A stretch of DNA of 40,107 nt from an uncultured Bacteroidales bacterium (lineage in GTDB: Bacteria; Bacteroidota; Bacteroidia; Bacteroidales; FEN-979), in contig CAIMWF010000146.1 in the NCBI GenBank assembly GCA_903845055.1, forward strand, positions 1 through 40,107, written 5' to 3'. A model generated the notes under the pieces. The model saw only the letters and a list, made by a program, of their open reading frames with translations, made no database searches and was not told where the DNA came from. Shown here piece by piece: positions 33,684-40,107 of this stretch (its first letter is position 1; every line of letters begins with the position of its first letter). The translations under genes were made by a program, and so were the position numbers.

Positions 33684-33732
33684 ATTTCGGATTTCGGATT
33701 TCAGATTTCAGATTTCAGATTTTATATTTCAT
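33684..33732. repeat. Intergenic heptanucleotide repeat (ATTTCRG type)
   Basis: Seven consecutive seven-base units: ATTTCGG twice, ATTTCAG three times, then ATTTTAT and ATTTCAT. A reverse-complement copy (TGAAATC twice) lies at 33788-33801 and can pair with 33697-33710 or 33704-33717 over 14 bases. It lies in the 284-base gap between P4 (its 3' end) and P3 (its 5' side). The stem could form a 3' end structure for P4 mRNA, but no classical U-run follows. Confidence 0.8.
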
Positions 33733-33808
33733 ATATTACATTTTTTGCCCTCAATTTTGTTCTGATACGTGGTTTGAATGTGAGATGTGAAATCTGAAAT
33801 CTGTGAAA

Positions 33809-36800
33809 TCAGTTTTTAATGCACCGTACGGAAAATGCGTTTCCGCGGCTGCTGCTGTAAAGGGAGATGCTGGGGGTGAAGATGTTCAGCCCGCGCGAAA
33901 TGGATTGGGTCATGCTGCTGGTGGTGGAGGTCCAGTACTGGGTACCGGTATTGGTGCCGTTGGTGAAGGCCCAGTAATTGTCCTCGTAATTCAGCCCTCC
34001 AAGCAGCCCGTGAAAGCCGCCGAAAATCAGCACATCCTTCAGGGTCGACCCGACCAGCGCGTTGGCATCTGGCGAGACGATCCCTGCGAGCAGGTTGTCG
34101 ATGAGCGACTGCCACTCGACCTGCGTGGGTACATGCCATTCGGGGGGGCAGATCCCTTTGACGGCCGGGGTGATGGCGTAATCCATCATCTCGTCCCACT
34201 GGTACATGCCGCCGAAGGTGGTGCAGGTTGCATCGGCCGGGGAGCAGTATTTTTCGGGGACGCAATTGTCGGTCTGGGGAAGCCCGGGCGACACCAGCGT
34301 GGTGCCATAGGCAAGGTTCTCGGTCATCCAGCAGCGGCCCGCCAGCCAGGCGGTCTTGTAGGTCTTCCCGTCGCGCACGTCCGTCAGGGTGCCGCCGCAG
34401 GCAAATGCACTGTTCTGCACGCTGATGGTCACCGCGGGGGCCGATGCCATGCACCCGAAGGTATTGGTATAGCCATAGGTGATGGAATAGTTGCCCGACG
34501 GGGCCCCGAAGGGATCGAATTCATAAAACCCGGTGAGTGCATTCAGCGCTACCCTTGCGCCGGTATAGACCCCCTGTCCGGTGAGCCATGGCGTTCCGCC
34601 ACGCAGCACGATCTTCTTTGCCCCGGAGGTGGTGACCAGGTCGAAACAGGCGTTGAAGGCTACCTCCGGGAGGTTGTGCACGGCGATATTGAGCAACGGC
34701 GAATCGGGCCCGTTCCCGCAAAGGTTGACCCCTTTAACGGTGAGGGCGCCGCTGGTGGCGGCGGCTGAAAAGGTGATCGTAATGGTCGCATTCCCGTTGT
34801 TGGTGATGGTTACCCCCGCGCCGCTATAGATCCAGTTGTAGGATGTGGCGTTTGCAATGACGGGAACTGAATAGGTGTAGGTGGATGTTTTGCACACCGA
34901 GTTCTGCCCGGTAATGAGCCCTGCGGCCACGGGCCATGGATTCAGAACCACCGGGAAGGTGTTGGCAGGCGCCGAACAGGAGATGCCCGGGTAGCCGATC
35001 GTTTCGGTCAGGTCGAGCGAACCGCTGGCGGCGGTGCTCCACAGCACCTGGACGGTGCTGCCGTTTTGCCCGGCAAGGATGGTCCCCCCGGTAACGCTCC
35101 AGTTGTAGAGATGGCCGCCGATCACCGGCGTGAGGGTGTAATTCTGGGTCGACAGCGCGCACACGGGCGACGATCCCGTGATCTGGGGCGCAGGCAGGGG
35201 GTTGACCGTAACGCCGTAATTCGTCGGAACCGCGGCCGTGCAGCCGGTACCGACCATATAGTTGACGCTGACGGTATAGCTGCCCGCAACGGTCCATTTG
35301 ATGGTTACAAAGTCATCCAGCGATCCGCCGCCGGCAACAGGTATGAATCCCGACGGGGGAAGGCCCCACGTGTAGGAGGTGGCCCCGGCCTGGGTCTGGT
35401 AGGTCTTGGTATCGCCGGCACACACGGTGGTGGCGCCGCTGATGGTGGGGCTGGGCAGTGAATTCACCACGATCTGCCTGGAGGTGGCCGCCTGGGCGGT
35501 ACAGCCGTTGGCGTCGACATAATTCACGGTGAGGGAGTGGGTCCCGATGACGGTCCAGTTCACCACCACCTGTTTCGAGCCCTGGCCCGAGACGAGGTTC
35601 CCGCCGGCCACCACATTCCAGAAATAACCCGACTGGAAATCTTCGGTATTATAGGTGGCAGGCACATTCAGGCAAACCATGGCTGGTCCTGTGATGGTGG
35701 GCACGGGCAACGGGTTGACGGTGATGGTAAAGGAGCCGGGCAGCCCGGTGCAGGTGACGCCCGCACTGGTATAAAACGGTGTAATGGTGATGGTAGCCGT
35801 TACGGGTGAACCCGTTGTATTGGTCGCGGTAAAGCCGGCGATGTTCCCGGTTCCCGCAGCGGCAAGGCCGATGGTGGTGTTGGAGTTTGTCCAGGCATAG
35901 ACGGTTCCGGGCACATACCCTGAAAAACTGACCGCCGAGGTCAGGAACTGGTGGCACAGCACCTGGTTGGCGACGGCACTGACGGTTGGCGTGGGGTTGA
36001 CGGTGATGTTAAAGGAACTGCCGGCCCCGGTGCAGGTTACCGCGCCATTGGTAAAGGATGGGGTTACCGTTACGGTGGTGGTAACAGGAGCATTGGTGGT
36101 ATTAGTGGCGGTAAACGCGCTGATATCGCCGGTTCCGGCTGTTGCCAGCCCGATGGAGCCGTTGCTGCTGGTCCACGAGTAGACTGTTCCGGGAACAGAC
36201 CCGGTAAAGGGTACCTGCGAGGAAGTCATGTTGTTGCAGATCACCTGGTTTGCCGTTGCGTTAACCGTGGGAATGGGGTTAACGGTGAAGGTGAAGGGGG
36301 TGGGCAACCCGGTGCAGGAAGGTCCCGCGTTGGTATAGAAAGGTGTTGCCGAGATCGTAGCAGTAACCGGGGCGTTTGTGACATTGAACGCAGTAAAGGA
36401 TGAGATGTCGCCGGTCCCGGCGGCTCCCAGTCCGACCGTTGTATTGGTGTTGGTCCATGTATAGGTGGTTCCTGCAACATCCGCGGTAAAATGCACCGGG
36501 GCGGTGGCCGTATTGTGACATAAAACCTGGCTTGTCACCGGGGTGATCACCGGGATGGGGTTCACGGTGATGATGAACTGGTGCGGCGTGCCGTTGCAGG
36601 TGGCTCCTGAATTGGTGAACGAGGGATGGATGTCGATGGTGGCGGTTTGAGGAACAATGGTGATGTTGGTGGCCGTAAAAGAGGCGATATCCCCGGTGCC
36701 GCTTGCCGCAAGGCCGATGGATGGGTTTGTGTTGGTCCAACTGTAAATAGTTGACGGCACATCGCCTGTGAACAATACCTGGGTGGATGTCGTGTTGTGA

Positions 36801-39313
36801 CACAGCACCTGCGGATCCATCACGTTGACATCCGGCTGCGGGTTGACGGTAATGGTGAAGGATGCCGGCGGTCCCGCGCAGGTGATCCCTGCATTGGTAA
36901 AAGAAGGTGTCACGGTTATGTTGGCGGTAACCGGCGCAAAGGATGTGTTGACGGCCGTGAAGGCTGCAATGTCGCCCGTTCCGGCAGCGGCAAGACCGAT
37001 GGAAGTGTTGTCGTTGGACCAGGTGTAGACGGTTCCGGCGACATTCCCGGTTAACGATACGAGCGATGACTGGGTTCCGGGACATAAAACCTGGTTCACC
37101 GGGGCATTTGCAGCAGGGATCGGATTAACCGTGATGCTGAAGCTGGCCGGCGGACCGGTGCAGGTTAGCCCGGCATTGGTATAGGTTGGGGTTACGGTGA
37201 TGGTGGCGACAACCGGCGCATTGCCGGTATTGGTGGCAGTGAAAGGCAGGATGTCGCTGTTGCCGGTTGCCGCGAGCCCGATGGTGGCATCGCTGTTGGT
37301 CCACGAATAGGTCGTACCGGGAATGGTTCCTGTAAAAAGGACAGGGGAGGTCTGGGCATTGTGGCACAGCACCTGTCCTGCAACCGCATTGACCGTGGGC
37401 GAAGGGTTGACCGTCACCGCGATCACCCCGGGAACGTCGGGGATGCACTGCGACACCGGGTCGGTGTAGTTGACATGGATGCTGAAGGTTCCCGCCGCCG
37501 TCCAGGTGACGGTCACAAAATTATTGGCGGCGGTTCCACCTGCGGTGGGGGTGGCCTGTGGAGGCAGCACCCAGTTGTAAAAAGTTTTTCCCGGTTCGGT
37601 GGTATAGGTTTTCCCGGGTACCCCCAGGCAAGTGGGGTTTTCGCCGGTGATGACAGGGGATGACATCGGCTGAACGGCAACCGAGAGGGTTGTCGCGTTA
37701 TCGGCGGTACAGAGGGTGGCAGGGATGGTATAGTTTACGCCGATCACCCAGGTCCCGATGGTATTCCAGTGGAGGGTAACCGTGTTTTCCGCCGGGCCGC
37801 CCCCGGAGATTTTGGTTGCCTGCGGGGGAATGGTCCATACATAATTCGATTTGCCGGGGTCGGTGGTATAGGTGAGATTCGGGCCGTTGGTGCAGGAGGT
37901 GGCGCTTCCGGTCAGGGTCGGCACCGGTTGGGCCGGGATGGTGATGGTGTGGGTGCTGGTGGCAGTGCAGCCCTCGGTGGAGTATGAGGTGAGCGTAACC
38001 GTATAGTTGCCGGGGTTTGTGTACACATGGGTCGGTGTTGAGGTACCTGTAACAACCGGGGTGGCGTCCCCGAAATTCCAGTGCCAGTCGACCACGGCAT
38101 TCTGGTTGACGGTGGAGGCGTCGGTGAAGGTACTGGCCTGCCCGGCGCAGTTGGGCATAAAGGTAAAATCGGAAGTGACCACCGTGAAGATGATCTGCTG
38201 GCTCAGGTCGTTGACCGTACATCCGTTCACGGCGGTAAGGTTGACATAATAGACGTCGCCTGCTTGCGGAGCACCGATGATGATGGAGGGAGTGGTCCCG
38301 ATCACCGGGCCGTTATAACCCGGTCCTCTCCATTCATAGGTTTGGAAACCCGGGGGGGCCGTCAGCGTGGCCGTTGAACTGCCGGCGCACAGCCCGATCT
38401 GGATGGCAAGGGCGCTGCAGTAAGCCGATATGTAACCGTACCCGAAATGGGTATCGTAGGTGCAACCCCTGACCTTGAAATTGAGGTAAACGGTCTGGCC
38501 ATAATAGGGGGTGAGATCCATCCCTACGGTGGTCCATCCTTTCCAGTAGACATTTCCATTGGTAACGGCTGTGCACAAACCCCATCCCGGTGCCGGGGGG
38601 CCGTTGTTCTGGGCGGTAATGTAATAGGAACCGCAGGTCGGGTCAAGTTCAACGCCCGCTGCGTTGGTGATCTGTACCTTGAAGTCGGGCTGCTGGTTGC
38701 TGTTATGGCCCCCGGTCTGGAGGATGATCGCGTACCGGTAGATAAAAAGGTAAGAATTGGAATTAACACTAACGGCATATTTCAGTTCGGCCTCTTTCGG
38801 GATATTCTTCGGAGTACCCTGCGCAGTGTACATCGTATCCCCGAGCCTGGCGGCGAAGGCCTCGCCGGGAAAAACATTGATCAGTCCATAACAGGTCTGG
38901 GCATCCTCCCACCCGGGGGAGGGAATCAGTTTGTGAAGGGGATGGGGATACATGCCGGGGAGACTGAACCCGGGAGTCTGGCAGTTTGTCACCGGGTCGA
39001 AATAGCCAAAACAGCCGATCCAGTTGTTCCAGGTGCCCGTGCTGAAGTTTGAATTGTTGCAGGATGTTTCAAGCAGCAGCGGCCCTCCCTGGCTGTCTTT
39101 CAGGGTGTCGGGGGGAGCAGACAACGGAAGAAGCTGCGGGCCGAGGTGGTAATTGGGAAGCGGGTTGGGCATGACAGGAACATTCCGGATGGCCGCATCC
39201 TGTATGGCATCCTGGGCGGTAACCTTTATAAACGGGAATAAGCCGGAAAGAACCAGGAGTACAAAGACGATCCGGGTTAAAACAGGTTTGGTACGATATA
39301 AAGGTCTCTTCAT
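33809..39313 (-). CDS. P4: giant surface protein, PKD domain, six 94-residue repeats, FISUMP C-terminus
   Basis: A 1834-residue protein. A long signal peptide (about 1-34) is followed by a head (about 60-310) resembling a jelly-roll/lectin-like fold (CNNSNFSTGTWNNWIGCFGYF, later GMDLTPYYGQTVYLNFKVRGC). It does not match the heads of P1-P3. A gliding-protein-type Ig module (SSTATLTAPPGFQTYEW) precedes a canonical PKD domain (WNFGDATPVVTGTSTPTHVYTNPGNYTVTLTS, about 415-460) and two PKD-like modules. Six 94-residue repeats (638-1201) follow, then a 633-residue C-terminal block matching P3, ending in FISUMP (1639-1834). No T9SS tail. It lies 95 bases after P5. Expected to be exported via Sec; the surface route is unclear. 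Confidence 0.87.
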   Translation of the reverse strand: MKRPLYRTKPVLTRIVFVLLVLSGLFPFIKVTAQDAIQDAAIRNVPVMPNPLPNYHLGPQLLPLSAPPDTLKDSQGGPLLLETSCNNSNFSTGTWNNWIGCFGYFDPVTNCQTPGFSLPGMYPHPLHKLIPSPGWEDAQTCYGLINVFPGEAFAARLGDTMYTAQGTPKNIPKEAELKYAVSVNSNSYLFIYRYAIILQTGGHNSNQQPDFKVQITNAAGVELDPTCGSYYITAQNNGPPAPGWGLCTAVTNGNVYWKGWTTVGMDLTPYYGQTVYLNFKVRGCTYDTHFGYGYISAYCSALAIQIGLCAGSSTATLTAPPGFQTYEWRGPGYNGPVIGTTPSIIIGAPQAGDVYYVNLTAVNGCTVNDLSQQIIFTVVTSDFTFMPNCAGQASTFTDASTVNQNAVVDWHWNFGDATPVVTGTSTPTHVYTNPGNYTVTLTSYSTEGCTATSTHTITIPAQPVPTLTGSATSCTNGPNLTYTTDPGKSNYVWTIPPQATKISGGGPAENTVTLHWNTIGTWVIGVNYTIPATLCTADNATTLSVAVQPMSSPVITGENPTCLGVPGKTYTTEPGKTFYNWVLPPQATPTAGGTAANNFVTVTWTAAGTFSIHVNYTDPVSQCIPDVPGVIAVTVNPSPTVNAVAGQVLCHNAQTSPVLFTGTIPGTTYSWTNSDATIGLAATGNSDILPFTATNTGNAPVVATITVTPTYTNAGLTCTGPPASFSITVNPIPAANAPVNQVLCPGTQSSLVSLTGNVAGTVYTWSNDNTSIGLAAAGTGDIAAFTAVNTSFAPVTANITVTPSFTNAGITCAGPPASFTITVNPQPDVNVMDPQVLCHNTTSTQVLFTGDVPSTIYSWTNTNPSIGLAASGTGDIASFTATNITIVPQTATIDIHPSFTNSGATCNGTPHQFIITVNPIPVITPVTSQVLCHNTATAPVHFTADVAGTTYTWTNTNTTVGLGAAGTGDISSFTAFNVTNAPVTATISATPFYTNAGPSCTGLPTPFTFTVNPIPTVNATANQVICNNMTSSQVPFTGSVPGTVYSWTSSNGSIGLATAGTGDISAFTATNTTNAPVTTTVTVTPSFTNGAVTCTGAGSSFNITVNPTPTVSAVANQVLCHQFLTSAVSFSGYVPGTVYAWTNSNTTIGLAAAGTGNIAGFTATNTTGSPVTATITITPFYTSAGVTCTGLPGSFTITVNPLPVPTITGPAMVCLNVPATYNTEDFQSGYFWNVVAGGNLVSGQGSKQVVVNWTVIGTHSLTVNYVDANGCTAQAATSRQIVVNSLPSPTISGATTVCAGDTKTYQTQAGATSYTWGLPPSGFIPVAGGGSLDDFVTIKWTVAGSYTVSVNYMVGTGCTAAVPTNYGVTVNPLPAPQITGSSPVCALSTQNYTLTPVIGGHLYNWSVTGGTILAGQNGSTVQVLWSTAASGSLDLTETIGYPGISCSAPANTFPVVLNPWPVAAGLITGQNSVCKTSTYTYSVPVIANATSYNWIYSGAGVTITNNGNATITITFSAAATSGALTVKGVNLCGNGPDSPLLNIAVHNLPEVAFNACFDLVTTSGAKKIVLRGGTPWLTGQGVYTGARVALNALTGFYEFDPFGAPSGNYSITYGYTNTFGCMASAPAVTISVQNSAFACGGTLTDVRDGKTYKTAWLAGRCWMTENLAYGTTLVSPGLPQTDNCVPEKYCSPADATCTTFGGMYQWDEMMDYAITPAVKGICPPEWHVPTQVEWQSLIDNLLAGIVSPDANALVGSTLKDVLIFGGFHGLLGGLNYEDNYWAFTNGTNTGTQYWTSTTSSMTQSISRGLNIFTPSISLYSSSRGNAFSVRCIKN
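35711..37402 (-). repeat. P4 stalk: six tandem 282-bp repeats
   Basis: Six units of exactly 282 bp (94 residues), of the same family as the P3 stalk. Units 1-3 correspond in order to P3 units 1-3; units 5-6 (35711-36274) correspond to one A-B dimer of P3. Confidence 0.95.
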
Positions 39314-39368
39314 CCAGGATCAGTTTGGCGGCATAAAACAATGCCTGTACAACAATAACTTAAACTGG

Positions 39369-39376
39369 TAAAGATA
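39369..39376 (-). promoter_or_regulatory. Putative -7 element for P4
   Basis: The minus strand reads TATCTTTA followed by CCAG, similar to the TAnCTTTACAGC boxes before P2 and P3, but 56 bases from the start codon instead of 82. No -33 TTTG is seen at the usual spacing. Confidence 0.3.
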
Positions 39377-39408
39377 CAAATAAAATATAACGACCTTACA
39401 TCGTGGTT

Positions 39409-40107
39409 TTAGGGCGTATCCTTAACACAGCGAACCGAAAAAGCATTCATCCTGCTGCCATCGTAGCGCGACATGCTCGGGTTGAAAATATTCAGCCCCC
39501 TCGCCAGGGCACGTTCAGTGCCATTGACGGTCGACGACCAGTACATGGTGGCGGTAAGCGACCCGGTGGTAAAACTCCAGGTGTTGTTGATATAGTAGAG
39601 TCCTTTCAGCAGGGCAAAAAATCCCGGGTTCAACAGCGGATCCTTCATGAAACTGCCAGCAAGGGCATCCGCAGGGGAGATCACCGCAACCGAGATGTTG
39701 TTGACCAGCAGCTGCAGTTCTGCCTCGGTCGGCACATGCCATTCGGGCGGACAAACGCCCTGGTTTCCCGTAGTGGAGGCGTAACGCATCAGTTCATCCC
39801 ACTGGTAAAGCCCGCCGTACTGCGAACAGGTCGCGTCTGCAGGCAGGCAGTACTTTTCATTGATACAGTTGTCCGTCTGCGGGGTGGTTTGCCCGTCGAT
39901 GATGGTACCGTATGCCAGGTTCTGCGCCATCCAGCATTTGCCGCCTACCAGGGAGGTTTTGTAGGTTTTGCCGTCACGGACATCGGTAAGGAGTCCGCCG
40001 CAGCTGAAACTGCTGTTTACAATGCTGATGGCAACCGGCCCGGCGCTGTTGACGCATCCGTAATTGTTGGTGAAGGTGTAGGTGATCGGGTAACTGCCGA
40101 TCCCGGC
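39409..40107 (-). CDS. P5: C-terminus of a fifth FISUMP surface protein (5' end beyond window)
   Basis: The open frame runs from the stop at 39409 to the window edge without interruption, about 230 residues. It reads through the end of the shared penultimate module (a YPITYTFTNNYGCVNSAGPV stretch at the window edge), then FISUMP: DVRDGKTYKTSLVGGKCWMA, NLAYGT, LYQWDELMRY, VCPPEWHVPTEAELQLLVNN, MYWSSTVNG, MNAFSVRCVKD. It ends with three extra residues (DTP) instead of the terminal N or D of P1-P4. Head and stalk lie outside the window. It is most likely the fifth member of the array; the array may extend further. Confidence 0.85.
   Translation of the reverse strand, partial: AGIGSYPITYTFTNNYGCVNSAGPVAISIVNSSFSCGGLLTDVRDGKTYKTSLVGGKCWMAQNLAYGTIIDGQTTPQTDNCINEKYCLPADATCSQYGGLYQWDELMRYASTTGNQGVCPPEWHVPTEAELQLLVNNISVAVISPADALAGSFMKDPLLNPGFFALLKGLYYINNTWSFTTGSLTATMYWSSTVNGTERALARGLNIFNPSMSRYDGSRMNAFSVRCVKDTP

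Noticed and set aside
33803-34768. Long plus-strand open frame opposite P4
   Set aside because: It is antisense to the conserved FISUMP end of P4, has Gly/Arg-rich composition and no recognisable domain; the minus frame is clearly the real one.

Overview
The window looks like chromosome of a member of the Bacteroidota, probably an environmental or anaerobic lineage. Evidence: type IX secretion (T9SS) type A C-terminal sorting domains on two proteins, a fused FeoA-FeoB iron transporter, a WbqC-family protein, PepSY-like small periplasmic proteins, giant PKD-like repeat proteins ending in the FISUMP (Fibrobacter succinogenes major paralogous) domain, and many start-proximal matches to the Bacteroidota -7 promoter element TAnnTTTG. 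No tRNA, rRNA, CRISPR array or intact insertion sequence was seen.

Left part (1-17.7 kb), mixed housekeeping and accessory genes. Minus strand: a FeoAB ferrous iron transporter whose 3' end lies outside the window, a WbqC-family protein two bases from a cytoplasmic-type thioredoxin, then a lipoprotein thioredoxin. Plus strand: an orphan IS1595-type zinc-ribbon protein. Then a secreted C10 cysteine protease with two CUB-like domains and a T9SS tail (minus), and hutI (plus). Next come an unknown T9SS-tailed protein and an HEXXH metallopeptidase lipoprotein (both minus), then bifunctional ftcD (plus). HutI and FTCD act in histidine degradation but are separated by the two opposite-strand genes. 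After these come a lipoprotein with two CXXCH motifs, two PepSY-like proteins flanking a Lys/Ala/Pro-rich exported peptide, and an OmpR-type two-component system, all minus.

Right part (17.7-40.1 kb): five consecutive, co-oriented giant surface-protein genes, called here P1 (17673-21347), P2 (21392-26890), P3 (27045-33524), P4 (33809-39313) and P5 (39409 to window end, partial). P1-P4 each have a signal peptide, a different N-terminal head, a tandem PKD/Ig-like stalk (5x about 89, 7x95, 10x94 and 6x94 residues) and a common C-terminal module ending in a FISUMP domain. P5 shows only the common C-terminal module. None ends in a recognisable T9SS sorting domain. P3 and P4 share a post-stalk block of exactly equal length (1902 bp). 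Their stalks differ by four repeats, which I read as two extra copies of an alternating A-B dimer in P3. The two-component system begins 15 bp after P1, so adhesin and regulator genes may share a transcript. I regard this expanding, head-swapping surface-protein array with its attached sensor as the most notable content of the window.
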